Shown one piece after another: positions 26,855 through 35,900 of a stretch of DNA of 64,000 bases (its first letter is position 1; every line of letters begins with the position of its first letter). A program made the translations under genes and the position numbers. The notes below the pieces were generated by a model. It saw only the letters and a list, made by a program, of their open reading frames with translations. It made no database searches and was not told the DNA's origin. Origin of the DNA: Halosolutus halophilus (lineage in GTDB: Archaea > Halobacteriota > Halobacteria > Halobacteriales > Natrialbaceae); contig NZ_CP094974.1 in the NCBI RefSeq assembly GCF_022869805.1, positions 3,968,001 to 4,032,000 on the forward strand. The letters run 5' to 3'.

Positions 26855-29109
26855 GTACCGACGCCCGCGACCGGACGATCGGACTGGATACCGAGGGAGC
26901 CATCGGCCCCGAGACGTTCCGACTGCTTGCGCTCGGCTGTGTCCTGGTGCTGACGGCGTCGTACGTCAGCGTGTTGCGCGACGTGACTCGCGTCGTGGGC
27001 GGCACCGGGACGCTCCTGTTACTCGTCGCGGCGATGGTGCTCGGGGCGACGGTCCTTGCCAGAACGATCCGGCCGCGAACCGCGACGGGGGCCGCCGCGG
27101 CCGTCACCCTGTTCGGCTTCTGGTACTACTTCTCGACGGCCGGCGTCGGGATCGGGACCGTGCTGTCGGCGACCGACGAACTCCTCGCCGACAGCGCCGC
27201 GCTGGCGACCGGCCTCCCGCTGCTCCGGATGGTCGCGGCCGACGTCTGGGCGCTCGGGTTCGCGCCCGGCCCCGTCTTCCTCTCGTGGTATCTCGCGCTC
27301 CGGGGCCGGTACGACCTGAGCGTCGTGCCCGGCGGCCTCGCGCTGCTCTTCCTGGTCCTGACGGGGGACGCCGAGACGCCCGTCGTCTTGCTCGGCACCC
27401 TCGCAGCCACCGGTGCCGTCGGCTTCGGCGAACTCGAACGCCGGGGCGGTTCGATCGCCCAGGCGGACCTGTTCGCGGTTCTCGTCGCGGTGATCGTCGT
27501 CCTCTCGCTGTCGGTCACGTTCGTGCCGGGGGAGACGACCAGTCCGGCGTTTACCGGGCAGGGGGACACCAGCACGCTCGAGGGGACGATCGACTTCGCC
27601 GACGAACGGTCCGCGATCGGCGGCACAGTAGACCTCTCGCCCGAGGTCCGGTTCACGGTCGAATCCGAACAGCCGTCCTACTGGCGAACGGGGGTCTACG
27701 ATCGGTTCACCGGCGACGAGTGGGTCCGGACCGGTCAGGACACGACCTACGACGATCAGCTCGGAGTACCGCCCGGCGAATACGAGACCGTCACGCAACG
27801 GGTCACCGCCGAGACGGAACTGGGCGTCATGCCAACCGCACCACAGCCGCTCGCCATCGAGGGCGGAATAACCCGGACGACGATGGTATCGTCCCACGGT
27901 CAGCCCCGCCCCGCGGAACCGTTGCTCGAGGGCGACAGCTACGTCGTCCAGAGCGCAGCGATCGACCGCGACCCCGATGCGCTACGGACCGCCGGGACGG
28001 ACTACCCGGACCACGCGTCCGACTACCTGCAACTCCCCGAGAGCACGTCCCGCCGGTTCGAGCAGCAGGCTGCCGAAGTGACCGGCGACGCCGACAACCC
28101 CTACGAGAAGGCCGTCGCGATCGAGTCGTACCTGCGCTCGTCGAAGGACTACTCCCTCGAGGTCGATCGGCCGGGGGGCAACATCGCCGACGAGTTCCTG
28201 TTCGAGATGGAGGAGGGCTACTGCGTCTACTTCGCGACCACGATGGTTCAGATGCTGCGGGCCGAGGGCGTGCCGGCCCGGTACGTCACCGGCTACACGA
28301 CCGGCCAGCAGGTCGCCGACGACACCTACGTCGTTCGCGGGTTAGACGCCCACGCGTGGGTCGAAGTCTACTTCCCCGACCACGGCTGGGTCGCGTTCGA
28401 TCCGACCCCGGGCGACGCCCGGGAGGACGTCCACAACGAGCGACTCCAGCAGGCCCGCGAGGACGGACGGGAGAACGTCGATACCGACGCCAGCGAGGAC
28501 GTCCCGATCGACGACGGCGAGGACGAGCCGGATCCCGACGATCCCCGGGACGACGGCAACGAGACGAACAACGAAACGTCCGATCCGACCGACGGCAACG
28601 AGACGGACCCCTCCGAATTCAACGGGACCGATCCATCGGACGCCGATTCTGGCACCGAACCAGGCGACGGGACGGGCACCGACGATGACGACGCGAGCAG
28701 CCCCGTCCCGGTCACGCGCGAGACGGCCGCGATCGGGCTTGTGGTCCTCGTCGGGCTGGCGGCCGGTGCCCACCGAACCAGCGCGACGGCGCGGGCGCGG
28801 CGAGCGCTCCGGCTGTACTGGCAGCGGCGGGGGGACGACCCGGACGAGGACGCCCGGATCGCGTATCGCCGACTCGAAGGGCTCCTCGGACACCAGTACC
28901 GACCACGCCGGAGATCGGAGTCGCGCCGACAGTACCTGGCGGCGCTGCGGACCGAGCACGACGACCTCGATCCCCGCACGGCCCGGGTCGTCCGGACCTA
29001 CGAGCGGGCGACCTACGGCGAGGGCGTCGATCGCGAGACGGCTGACGCGGCGATGGGGATCGTCGACGACCTGGTTCGCGATCGGCTCCCGGCGCTGGGC
29101 GGCCAGTGA
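26851..29109 (+). CDS. Transglutaminase-like membrane protein (TgpA-type) with C-terminal DUF4129
   Basis: 752 residues. About six N-terminal membrane helices (25-220) precede an extracytoplasmic region with the transglutaminase core. Its Cys458 (EEGYCVYFATT), His501 (DAHAWVEVYF) and Asp517 (AFDPTPG) form the papain-like triad. A long acidic Asn/Thr-rich linker with several NET/NGT sites (possible N-glycosylation) leads to a final membrane helix (about 620-640) and a cytosolic DUF4129 (RLEGLLGHQYRPRRRSE). Overlaps the DUF58 gene by four bases. Likely a protein-processing or cross-linking enzyme at the cell surface; substrate unknown. Confidence 0.92.
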   Translation: MSTDARDRTIGLDTEGAIGPETFRLLALGCVLVLTASYVSVLRDVTRVVGGTGTLLLLVAAMVLGATVLARTIRPRTATGAAAAVTLFGFWYYFSTAGVGIGTVLSATDELLADSAALATGLPLLRMVAADVWALGFAPGPVFLSWYLALRGRYDLSVVPGGLALLFLVLTGDAETPVVLLGTLAATGAVGFGELERRGGSIAQADLFAVLVAVIVVLSLSVTFVPGETTSPAFTGQGDTSTLEGTIDFADERSAIGGTVDLSPEVRFTVESEQPSYWRTGVYDRFTGDEWVRTGQDTTYDDQLGVPPGEYETVTQRVTAETELGVMPTAPQPLAIEGGITRTTMVSSHGQPRPAEPLLEGDSYVVQSAAIDRDPDALRTAGTDYPDHASDYLQLPESTSRRFEQQAAEVTGDADNPYEKAVAIESYLRSSKDYSLEVDRPGGNIADEFLFEMEEGYCVYFATTMVQMLRAEGVPARYVTGYTTGQQVADDTYVVRGLDAHAWVEVYFPDHGWVAFDPTPGDAREDVHNERLQQAREDGRENVDTDASEDVPIDDGEDEPDPDDPRDDGNETNNETSDPTDGNETDPSEFNGTDPSDADSGTEPGDGTGTDDDDASSPVPVTRETAAIGLVVLVGLAAGAHRTSATARARRALRLYWQRRGDDPDEDARIAYRRLEGLLGHQYRPRRRSESRRQYLAALRTEHDDLDPRTARVVRTYERATYGEGVDRETADAAMGIVDDLVRDRLPALGGQ

Positions 29110-29203
29110 CGGGAATACATTCTCGTCACACTGAAAAAGAACCGCGCGACGGCGTGTGGGTCCCGATAGTGTTTAATATGCCCATTTCGTACGGTCGAAC
29201 GTA

Positions 29204-29497
29204 ATGTCGGAAGTCTGCTCGACGTGCGGGCTGCCCGAGGAACTCTGCGTCTGCGAGGACGTGGCCAAGGGCCAACAACAGCTCAACATCCGCATTGACG
29301 AGCGCAGATACGGTAAAGAGGTAACGATCGTTGAAGGATTCGATCCGAAGGACGTCGATCTCGACAGTCTCTCGTCGGATCTCAAGTCCAAGTTCGCCTG
29401 CGGTGGCACCGTCGAGGACGACCACATCGAACTGCAGGGCAACCACACGGGCCGCATCGAAGAGTTCCTTCGGGACCGCGGCTTCAACGTCGCCTGA
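29204..29497 (+). CDS. Translation initiation factor aIF1 (SUI1)
   Basis: 97 residues, full-length SUI1/eIF1 homologue involved in start-codon selection on the 30S subunit. Zn-like CSTC...CVC at 5-17, then [24 protein letters not shown] and [15 protein letters not shown], all conserved. A TATA-like TTTAATATG lies about 30 bases upstream of the ATG. Confidence 0.96.
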   Translation: MSEVCSTCGLPEELCVCEDVAKGQQQLNIRIDERRYGKEVTIVEGFDPKDVDLDSLSSDLKSKFACGGTVEDDHIELQGNHTGRIEEFLRDRGFNVA

Positions 29498-29626
29498 TGC
29501 CCGCGATGATCTGAGACGACTTCCGAACCACGGCCGTCTACGCATCACGACGCGACCGATTTCCGTTCTTCGGCGACCGACGCCCGCGGAGCCGCTGGCT
29601 CGCCGATCGGCGAGAACAGACTCGCC

Positions 29627-29995
29627 CTAGAACGGCGATTCCGCGTCCGCTGTCGACTCCTCCGACGCGTCCTCGTCGGCGACGAGTCCGTACTGCAGGC
29701 CGTACTTCTCGAGGCCGCCTTCCATGCTCTCGACGCGCGCGTCGGCGGTGCCCTCGTAGGACCCGATCAGTCTGGCCGCCTGGACGCTCGCCTCGCCGTG
29801 CGGGCAGACGGTGACGATGTGGTCCGCGCCCTCGAGTTCCTCGATGCGACTCGAAAGTTCGTGGAACGGGACGTTCTCGCTGTCGGGAATGCGGCTGTGC
29901 TCGAAGCTTCGCTCGTCGCGAATGTCGACGATTCGCACGTCTGCGTCGTCCTCGAGGAGTTGCTGTACCTCCGCCGGGGAGATTTCGCCGTCCAT
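29627..29995 (-). CDS. Rhodanese-like domain protein
   Basis: 122-residue single rhodanese domain. Catalytic loop CPHGEAS with Cys64; the substrate-entry motif VDIRDERSFEHSRIPDSENVP (split: VDIRDERSFEHS, RIPDSENVP) matches the CDC25/rhodanese fold. I placed the start at MDGEISPAEV (29995), the usual beginning of single-domain rhodaneses; the frame upstream continues without conservation. Sulfur transfer partner unknown. Confidence 0.9.
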   Translation of the reverse strand: MDGEISPAEVQQLLEDDADVRIVDIRDERSFEHSRIPDSENVPFHELSSRIEELEGADHIVTVCPHGEASVQAARLIGSYEGTADARVESMEGGLEKYGLQYGLVADEDASEESTADAESPF

Positions 29996-30083
29996 CAGAT
30001 CGTCGTTGGAACCCTGAAAGAATAAGCCCACGGGTCGGTTCTCGCTCTCGGACGCCTGCAACGCGATCGGAGCCGACCACCGG

Positions 30084-30677
30084 TCAGAGCAATCCGTCTT
30101 CTTTCGCCAGCAACAGCGCCGTCAGCGTCGAGTCGTTGGCCGGTTGCTCGCGGGCCCGACCGAGCGCCGCGTCGATCGGGACCGTCGTCACCGAGAGGAA
30201 CTCGTTGCTGTCGAGTTCGCGTCGACCGGGTTCGAGTCCCTCCGCGTAGACGACCCCGCGATCGTGCCGGAGGACGCCGGTCGCGACGGCGAACTCCTGC
30301 AGGAGGACGGTACTCGAGGGGCGAAAGCCGGTCTCTTCCTCGAGTTCGCGCGCGGCGGCCGTCGTGTAGGACTCGCCGTCCTCGACGATCCCGGCGGGGA
30401 GTTCGAGGTGCGTCTCGCGGATCGTCGGCCGGAACTGTTCGACGAAGAGGAGGTGGTCGCCGTCCGCGCCGCCGTCGACGGCCCCGTCCCCGGTCGCCTC
30501 GGCGAGGACGCCGGCGTCGATCCGGGCCACCACGACCACCGCGGGCGGGAGGTCGGCCCAGTAGTACCGTTTCTCGGTGCCGTCCGGTTGTTCGAGCAGG
30601 TCGTAGCCCCCGTCGTACCACGGCGTCTCGTACTCGGGTACTTCCTCGCGGAGGTCCCAGTCGTCGGGTACGGTCAT
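30084..30677 (-). CDS. NUDIX hydrolase (ADP-ribose pyrophosphatase-like)
   Basis: 197 residues. A complete NUDIX box is present: G-I-V-E-D-G-E then seven residues to RELEEETGF, matching GX5EX7REUXEEXGU. The preceding beta-rich part (WYDGGYDLLEQPDGTEKRYYW) and LPAGIVE resemble ADP-ribose/ADP-sugar pyrophosphatases. Start at MTVPDDWD. It sits in the same direction as the rhodanese gene with an 88-base gap. Confidence 0.88.
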   Translation of the reverse strand: MTVPDDWDLREEVPEYETPWYDGGYDLLEQPDGTEKRYYWADLPPAVVVVARIDAGVLAEATGDGAVDGGADGDHLLFVEQFRPTIRETHLELPAGIVEDGESYTTAAARELEEETGFRPSSTVLLQEFAVATGVLRHDRGVVYAEGLEPGRRELDSNEFLSVTTVPIDAALGRAREQPANDSTLTALLLAKEDGLL

Positions 30678-30790
30678 CGGATGGAATCTCTCGTCCCCGA
30701 CTGTAATAGGTGCCGCTTCGGGCGATCGCGGAGGTCCAGAGTAGATGCTGCGTCGGGCGATCGCGGAGGTCCGCGGATCGACGATCACGA

Positions 30791-32047
30791 TCAGGTGTCA
30801 CCGAACTCCGAATCCGCATCGATGGCGACCCCGTCCGTCGAAACCAGTTCGTTCGCCTGCCGCAGCCAGTCGACGCCCCACTTGACGGTCGGCGGGACGA
30901 GCGTCGTCGTGAAGATGGCCATGAAGACGAGCACCGAGAACAACTCCTGTCCGATAACGCCCGCCGACAGCGCGACCGTGACGATGACGATCTCGACGGT
31001 TCCACGGCCGTTCATCCCGAACCCGATGACGAGACCTTCCCTCGAGGAGAGCTTGGTCGGGAGGGCGAACAGCCAGCTGCCGGCGATTTTGCCGACGAAG
31101 GCGACCACCATGACGAGTACGAGCAAGTCGAGATGTCGCGTGAACACGTCGAGCGTCAGTTCGAACGCGACCGAGACGAAGAAAATCGGAGCGAAAAAGC
31201 CCATCGCCAGATCGTAGATGACGCTGTACATGTGCTCGTAGATGTCCGGCTCGAGTTCCGACTGTCGCAGGAATAGCCCGGCGACGAACCCGCCGATGAT
31301 CATGTGGAGGTCGGCGAGCGCCGCGAAGAAGGCGAAGACGAGCGCGATCACGAGCGCGATCGTGAACGCGGAGGTCTTGTCGACGAACTCGTGGTATTCC
31401 ATCCACGTCTGGAGCTGTCCCCAGAGGTACGGCAGGAACCGCTCGCCGACCACCAGCGCGGCCGCGAAGAACAGCAGCGCCTTCCCTGCGACCAGTCCGA
31501 GATCCACGATCGTCACGTCACCCGTTTCGACGAAGCCCATGACGCCGGCGAACACGACCATCACGCCCACGTCCGAGAGCAGTGCGCCACCGAGGAGGAC
31601 GCCCGCGATACGCGTATCGAGGATGTCCAGATCGACCAGGATCCGCGATTTCGTTGCCAGCGACGTGGCTGCCATCGCGATGCCGATGAACAGCGACTGC
31701 TCGATCGTCGCGCCGATGACCGCGCCGACCAGGTAGCCGAGACCGAAGGGGACGACGAAGCCGCCGAACGCGACCATCAGCGACTGCGGGCCCAATTCGA
31801 ACAGGTCGTGGATGTCGACCTCCATGCCGACGTAGATCATCAACAAGAAGACGCCGAGTTCCGAGAGGACGTCGATCGCTTCGCCCCCGTGTAACACTCC
31901 CAGCACCGCCGGTCCGAAGACGATTCCCGCGAGGAGTTCCCCCATCAGCGCCGGATAGCCGGCCCGCTCGACCGCGAGCCCGAAGATCCACGCCAGCGTC
32001 AGCACGAGGAGGAGGTTGAGGAGATCGATACCGGCGGCTTCGACCAT
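30791..32047 (-). CDS. Cation/proton antiporter (CPA2, KefB/NapA-like)
   Basis: 418 residues, about 12-13 membrane helices. The CPA2 features FGPAVLG in TM2, SDVGVMVVF (position of the ion-binding Asp region in TM5), and FFAPIFFVSVAFEL in TM10 are visible. No C-terminal TrkA-N/RCK domain follows, so this is the short antiporter form. Cation (Na+ or K+) cannot be determined. In a halophile it likely extrudes Na+ or regulates pH. Confidence 0.9.
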   Translation of the reverse strand: MVEAAGIDLLNLLLVLTLAWIFGLAVERAGYPALMGELLAGIVFGPAVLGVLHGGEAIDVLSELGVFLLMIYVGMEVDIHDLFELGPQSLMVAFGGFVVPFGLGYLVGAVIGATIEQSLFIGIAMAATSLATKSRILVDLDILDTRIAGVLLGGALLSDVGVMVVFAGVMGFVETGDVTIVDLGLVAGKALLFFAAALVVGERFLPYLWGQLQTWMEYHEFVDKTSAFTIALVIALVFAFFAALADLHMIIGGFVAGLFLRQSELEPDIYEHMYSVIYDLAMGFFAPIFFVSVAFELTLDVFTRHLDLLVLVMVVAFVGKIAGSWLFALPTKLSSREGLVIGFGMNGRGTVEIVIVTVALSAGVIGQELFSVLVFMAIFTTTLVPPTVKWGVDWLRQANELVSTDGVAIDADSEFGDT

Positions 32048-32177
32048 ACCCGGCCCTACAGGATCCAGTGATAAATAGCGTCGATCGGGGGCCCGCTACC
32101 GGAACGGGACCCTGCGCACGCGCCGACGGTCACGGCCGGTCTGCGGGTGGCGATCGACAACCGCTGGGCTCCCGCCG

Positions 32178-32597
32178 TCAGGTCCCCGCGACGAGTTCAC
32201 GATAGAGCCGTCCGAACGCCTGTCGACGCAGCGTCGCGATCGCCGCCGCCTCCTCGTCCTGAAAGGTCGCCGCGACGGCCTCGCCCTCGGGCCCGGCGTG
32301 CCAGACCACCCGTTCGACGTTCTCGTGGCCGACCTCGGTCACCGCGCCGTCGTAGACCTCGCGCCAGTCGCGGTACTCCTCGCGGGAGCCGACCTGCACT
32401 TCGAGCAGGCTCGCGAAGAGCGCATCCCGGGCCGTCTCGACGACCGCGCCGGTGACTCGCTCGTCGTACTCCTCGCGATCGAATTCCATGGCCGTCGCGA
32501 CCTCGCGGACGACCGTCTGTGCCGCGGGCCCGATCGACTCGTACCGATCGCGCGCCTCGGCGGCCGACTCGAAACTGAACGTCCCCACCGTGTGCAT
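32178..32597 (-). CDS. DUF5809-type haloarchaeal protein
   Basis: 139-residue soluble alpha/beta protein beginning MHTVGTFSFESAAEARDRYE. I recognise the haloarchaea-specific DUF5809 family. It lies directly downstream of the DUF5810 gene (25-base gap, same strand), the usual pairing. No catalytic motif visible; function unknown. Confidence 0.8.
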   Translation of the reverse strand: MHTVGTFSFESAAEARDRYESIGPAAQTVVREVATAMEFDREEYDERVTGAVVETARDALFASLLEVQVGSREEYRDWREVYDGAVTEVGHENVERVVWHAGPEGEAVAATFQDEEAAAIATLRRQAFGRLYRELVAGT

Positions 32598-32622
32598 ACG
32601 CGACCAGTCGGTCGAGGGGGAG

Positions 32623-33072
32623 TTACGAGTTTTCGTTTCCGTCTCCGGTACCCGCGTCGCTGCCCCCCTCGCCGTCCGGACCCGCCCCGTCGTCTCGATC
32701 GGCGTCTTCGCCCCCCGACTCCGGCTTCGAGTCTTGCATCTGCCGGGTCAGTTCCCGGGCTTCCTCGAGGACGCTCTCGGCCTCGCTCGTCATCGCGCCG
32801 CGACCGGGCCCGCGGCTCTGCCTTGCGAGTTCGTCCTCGAAGGTCGGCCCGTGACCGTGGCCCGACTCGAACTCGGGCGTCTCGATCTCGGGGGCGTACT
32901 GGCTGACGATCTCGCCGAGGTCCTCGGGGCCGCGATCGGCCCAGTCGGGGGCGTACTCCTCGAGCCAGTCGCGGTGGTCCTCGCGGCCCAGCGCGGCGGT
33001 GACCGCGAGGTGGTTCGCGAGGTGCTCCGCGTCGGCCTGTTCGGCGTCGCAGACCGGGCAGGCGTATCCCAT
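32623..33072 (-). CDS. DUF5810-type zinc-finger protein
   Basis: 149 residues. An N-terminal C2H2-like finger (CPVC...HLANH, residues 5-22) is followed by a helical segment (WLEEYAPDWADRGPEDLG) and an acidic disordered tail. Matches the haloarchaeal DUF5810 layout and its neighbour relationship with DUF5809. Nucleic-acid or protein binding is inferred from the finger. Confidence 0.8.
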   Translation of the reverse strand: MGYACPVCDAEQADAEHLANHLAVTAALGREDHRDWLEEYAPDWADRGPEDLGEIVSQYAPEIETPEFESGHGHGPTFEDELARQSRGPGRGAMTSEAESVLEEARELTRQMQDSKPESGGEDADRDDGAGPDGEGGSDAGTGDGNENS

Positions 33073-33169
33073 GGTCGTGACTACGAGCGGGCGGTGTAAA
33101 ACGTCCCCGTCCTCGGTTCGAGGGGGACCGATCGACGCGGAACCCGGCCGCCCCGGCCGATCGCACGCG

Positions 33170-33649
33170 TCAATCCAGTTTCCGGAGCATCACGATCGCG
33201 TCCTCCTCGTTGTCGTAGTAGCCCGGCACCCGCCGGAGCGGTTCGAAGCCGAACTCGCGGTAGAGGCGTTTCGCGTCCTCGTTGGACTCGCGGACCTCGA
33301 GTTTGACCGTGTCGGCACCGTAGGCCCCGAGGACGCCGATCGCCTGCGAGAGGAGCGCCGAGCCGATCCCGGAATCGCGACGATCGGGGTGGACGGCGAT
33401 GTCCTTGATGTGGCCCAGGTCGCGGCCGAAGTTCTCGGTCACGTCGGCGACGACGTAGCCGGCGACGCGGCCGTCGCGGGTCGCCACGAGAAAGCCGGGT
33501 TCCCCGAGGAACCGTTCGAACGCGTCGTACGGCCACGGCTGGGAGAACGAGGCGTTCTCGATGCGCACGACTGCGAGCAGGTCTGCACGTTCTGCGGGCC
33601 GGATCGACAGCCCCTCGGTTCCGTTCGAACCCGACACGGGGAGTGTCAC
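33170..33649 (-). CDS. rimI: Ribosomal-protein-S18-alanine N-acetyltransferase-like RimI
   Basis: 159-residue GNAT acetyltransferase. The acetyl-CoA loop is RRDSGIGSALL (about 109-119, RxxGxG/A pattern), after DIAVHPD; ENASFSQPWPYDAF at the start and LYREFGFEPLRRVPGYY at the end are typical RimI. Archaeal RimI homologues acetylate N-termini of many proteins. Standard length. Confidence 0.9.
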   Translation of the reverse strand: MTLPVSGSNGTEGLSIRPAERADLLAVVRIENASFSQPWPYDAFERFLGEPGFLVATRDGRVAGYVVADVTENFGRDLGHIKDIAVHPDRRDSGIGSALLSQAIGVLGAYGADTVKLEVRESNEDAKRLYREFGFEPLRRVPGYYDNEEDAIVMLRKLD

Positions 33650-33694
33650 AGGCGTGGGTACACAGCGAGCGATAAAAGAAGTACGCGTCCCGCG

Positions 33695-34012
33695 TCAGAC
33701 CGTGTCCAGTCGCTCGATTTCGGCGTCGGACCAGTCGTAGAAGTGCCGATCGGTCTCTCTGAGTGCCTCGACGCACTCGTTGTACTGGTCGCGTGCCTCG
33801 TCGATCAGCGGATCGTCGGGGTTCTCCTCGATCCACTCGCGGAGTTCGGCGAGCGCCTTCGGCGAGTAGGTGTCCATCCGGACCTGGTGTTCGAGGATCT
33901 CGACTTTTTCTCCCTCCTGGCGCAGCGTTCGGACGAGCGCCCAGCCGGCGACGCCGTAGAACGCGATCAGGGTGAAGGCGAGCATCGCGATCACCTCGGC
34001 CGTCAGCGCCAT
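33695..34012 (-). CDS. Small accessory membrane protein next to sodium symporter
   Basis: 105 residues with one N-terminal membrane helix (about 5-27) and a cytosolic helical domain (LREWIEENPDDPLIDEARDQ). Its ATG overlaps the stop of the SNF transporter gene by one base (TGATG), so the two are co-translated. The pairing resembles small subunits seen next to bacterial MetP/MetS-type SNF transporters, though that functional link is inference. Confidence 0.75.
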   Translation of the reverse strand: MALTAEVIAMLAFTLIAFYGVAGWALVRTLRQEGEKVEILEHQVRMDTYSPKALAELREWIEENPDDPLIDEARDQYNECVEALRETDRHFYDWSDAEIERLDTV

Positions 34013-35472
34013 CAGTCGTCACCTCCGGGGACTTCGGCAGTGTCCGGTTGGCCACGTCGGCCCTCGACGATCGACATGATCGCGTAGCCGATGATCGGGA
34101 ACGAGACGAGCACCGCGATCCCGCCGTAGAACTCGGGGGTTCCGCGGTTCTCCCACGCGAAGTAGGCCATGATGAACAGCATCACGGCGGGGATGACGAA
34201 CTTGATGACGGGGTTCCACCAGCGTCCGATGTAGACGCCGGCGTTCTGGTTGACCGTGAGCAGGCGGATCCGTTCGGGGCCCATCACCCAGCCGATGATG
34301 CCGATGATCATGAGCGTCGCCAGCGGCAGCCCCCAGTTGCCGAAGACGAAATCGAGGTAGTCCAAGACGTCCACGGAGTACGCGCTCGGAAGGCCGAGCA
34401 GCCAGATTCCACCACAGACCCCGAGCACGGTCTGGGTGCGGCTGAACCGCGTCTCCTCGGCGAGCGTCGTGACGCTCACCTCGGTGATCAGCAATCCCGA
34501 GGTGAAGGTCGCGAGGAAGAAGCCGACGAAGAACAGGATGGCGACGAAGCCGCCGAGCGGAATCTCCGGGAAGACCTGGACGAGCGAGACGAACGCCAGT
34601 CCGGCACCGGCGTCGGGTTCGACGCCGACGGCGAAGACGATCGGGAAGATCGCCAGCGCAGCGAGGATGCCGACGCTCGACTCGCCGATCGCGGTGAAGA
34701 CGCCGCCACCGAGCGGGACGTCGTCGTACTCCCGCAGGTAGCTGCCGATCGTCAGCGCGATCCCCCAGCCGAGGCCGGTCGAGAACAGCGCCTGCCCGAG
34801 CGCGGCGATCCAGGTGTCGCTGTAGGTCAGGTACGCCCAGTCGATCGTGAACGCGAACGTGATCCCCTCGGTCGCCCCGGGAAGCGTCAGGCCCCGGATC
34901 GCCATGATGACGAGCGAGAACACGAGCGCCGGCACGGCGTAGACGACGATCCGTTCGACGCCCCGTCGAATACCCAGTCCGAGGACCGCGGCGATCGAGC
35001 CCATCACGACCGTGTGCAGCCCGATCATCAGCGCGGCGTTATCGAAGAGGCTGAGCATGAACGGCTCGGCTTCGAAGCCGGCCCCCGTGAAAGTGAACAG
35101 CAGCGAGTGGACCGCGTAGTACAGCGTCCACGCGATCACCGGCGAGTAGTACGACATCAGGGCGACGTTGACCAGCAAGACGACGACGCCGAGACCGACC
35201 ATGCCACCGCGACCGACGACGTCGCGGAAGGCCCCGATGACGCCCTTGTTCGTGTACCGGCCGAGCGCGACCTCGGCCATCAGTCCGGGGACCGCGAGGA
35301 CGAACAGCAACGTGAGGAACGCGAGGACGAACGCGCCGCCCCCGTTGTTCCCCATCACGTACGGGAACCGCCAGATGTTCCCCGCTCCGACCATCGCGCC
35401 GATCATCGCCATCAGGAACCCGAACCTGGTGCCCCACTCCGCCCGTGCCGTTTTGGTTGGAACGTCAGCCAT
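34012..35472 (-). CDS. Sodium-dependent transporter (SNF/NSS family)
   Basis: 486 residues, 11-12 membrane helices. N-terminal signature WGTRFGFLMAMIGAMVGAGNIWRFPY contains the unwound TM1 GxGNxWRFPY motif that forms the Na+ and substrate site (split: MIGAMVGAGN, IWRFPY). Likely symports an amino acid or related solute with Na+. First gene of a two-gene operon with the 105-residue helper protein; TATA-like ATATAG elements lie upstream at about 35,505-35,525. Confidence 0.92.
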   Translation of the reverse strand: MADVPTKTARAEWGTRFGFLMAMIGAMVGAGNIWRFPYVMGNNGGGAFVLAFLTLLFVLAVPGLMAEVALGRYTNKGVIGAFRDVVGRGGMVGLGVVVLLVNVALMSYYSPVIAWTLYYAVHSLLFTFTGAGFEAEPFMLSLFDNAALMIGLHTVVMGSIAAVLGLGIRRGVERIVVYAVPALVFSLVIMAIRGLTLPGATEGITFAFTIDWAYLTYSDTWIAALGQALFSTGLGWGIALTIGSYLREYDDVPLGGGVFTAIGESSVGILAALAIFPIVFAVGVEPDAGAGLAFVSLVQVFPEIPLGGFVAILFFVGFFLATFTSGLLITEVSVTTLAEETRFSRTQTVLGVCGGIWLLGLPSAYSVDVLDYLDFVFGNWGLPLATLMIIGIIGWVMGPERIRLLTVNQNAGVYIGRWWNPVIKFVIPAVMLFIMAYFAWENRGTPEFYGGIAVLVSFPIIGYAIMSIVEGRRGQPDTAEVPGGDD

Positions 35473-35779
35473 CTCGACTCACACCGGCCACACCACCTGC
35501 AGGGCCCTATACGTGTGCTATATGCCATCAAGAAACACAGAAGTAATGACTGATTTCCGACGCCAGAGACGACACTCGAACCGTCGAGCGCTACCCAGCG
35601 GCGAATCCGGACGGACGACGGTGGCGACCGCTTCGCACCCTCTCACCGCCGAGAATCGTTCGTCGGTCCGCGATCGACGGCCCGTTCCGATCGCGATCCG
35701 TCGTCGGTCCGACCCGAAACCCCGCGTACTGGTCGACTGCAAGAATTGAGAGCGATCGGCCGGGAGCCGATCAGGACCG
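35473..35779. other. Intergenic region, promoter-containing
   Basis: 307 bases. The left end carries the AT-rich promoter of the leftward sodium transporter. The remainder shows short open frames only, with Arg/Ser-rich translations typical of noncoding GC-rich haloarchaeal DNA. No RNA gene or repeat found. Confidence 0.5.
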
Positions 35780-35896
35780 TCACTCGCCGTCCGCGTTCTC
35801 GTCGTCTTCGTCGTCGTCGATCGACGTCGTCGGCTCCTCGTCTTCGGTGCCGCCGTACTGGGTCTCCGCGTCCTCGTCCGGATCGTTCTCGCCCAT
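35780..35896 (-). CDS. Acidic microprotein, 38 residues
   Basis: ATG at 35896, stop TGA at 35780-35782. The product begins MGENDPDEDAETQYGG and is nearly all acidic and polar, ending DDENADGE. Composition is extreme but matches haloarchaeal coding bias, and it lies 4 bases downstream of the stop of the ferritin-like gene on the same strand, consistent with an operon. Function unknown. Too short for most gene finders. Confidence 0.5.
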   Translation of the reverse strand: MGENDPDEDAETQYGGTEDEEPTTSIDDDEDDENADGE

Positions 35897-35900
35897 GGAA

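Noticed and set aside
34048-35553. 501-residue frame antisense to the sodium transporter
   Set aside because: Composition is a mirror of the real gene (E/R/D/H-rich); the minus strand carries the conserved transporter motif.
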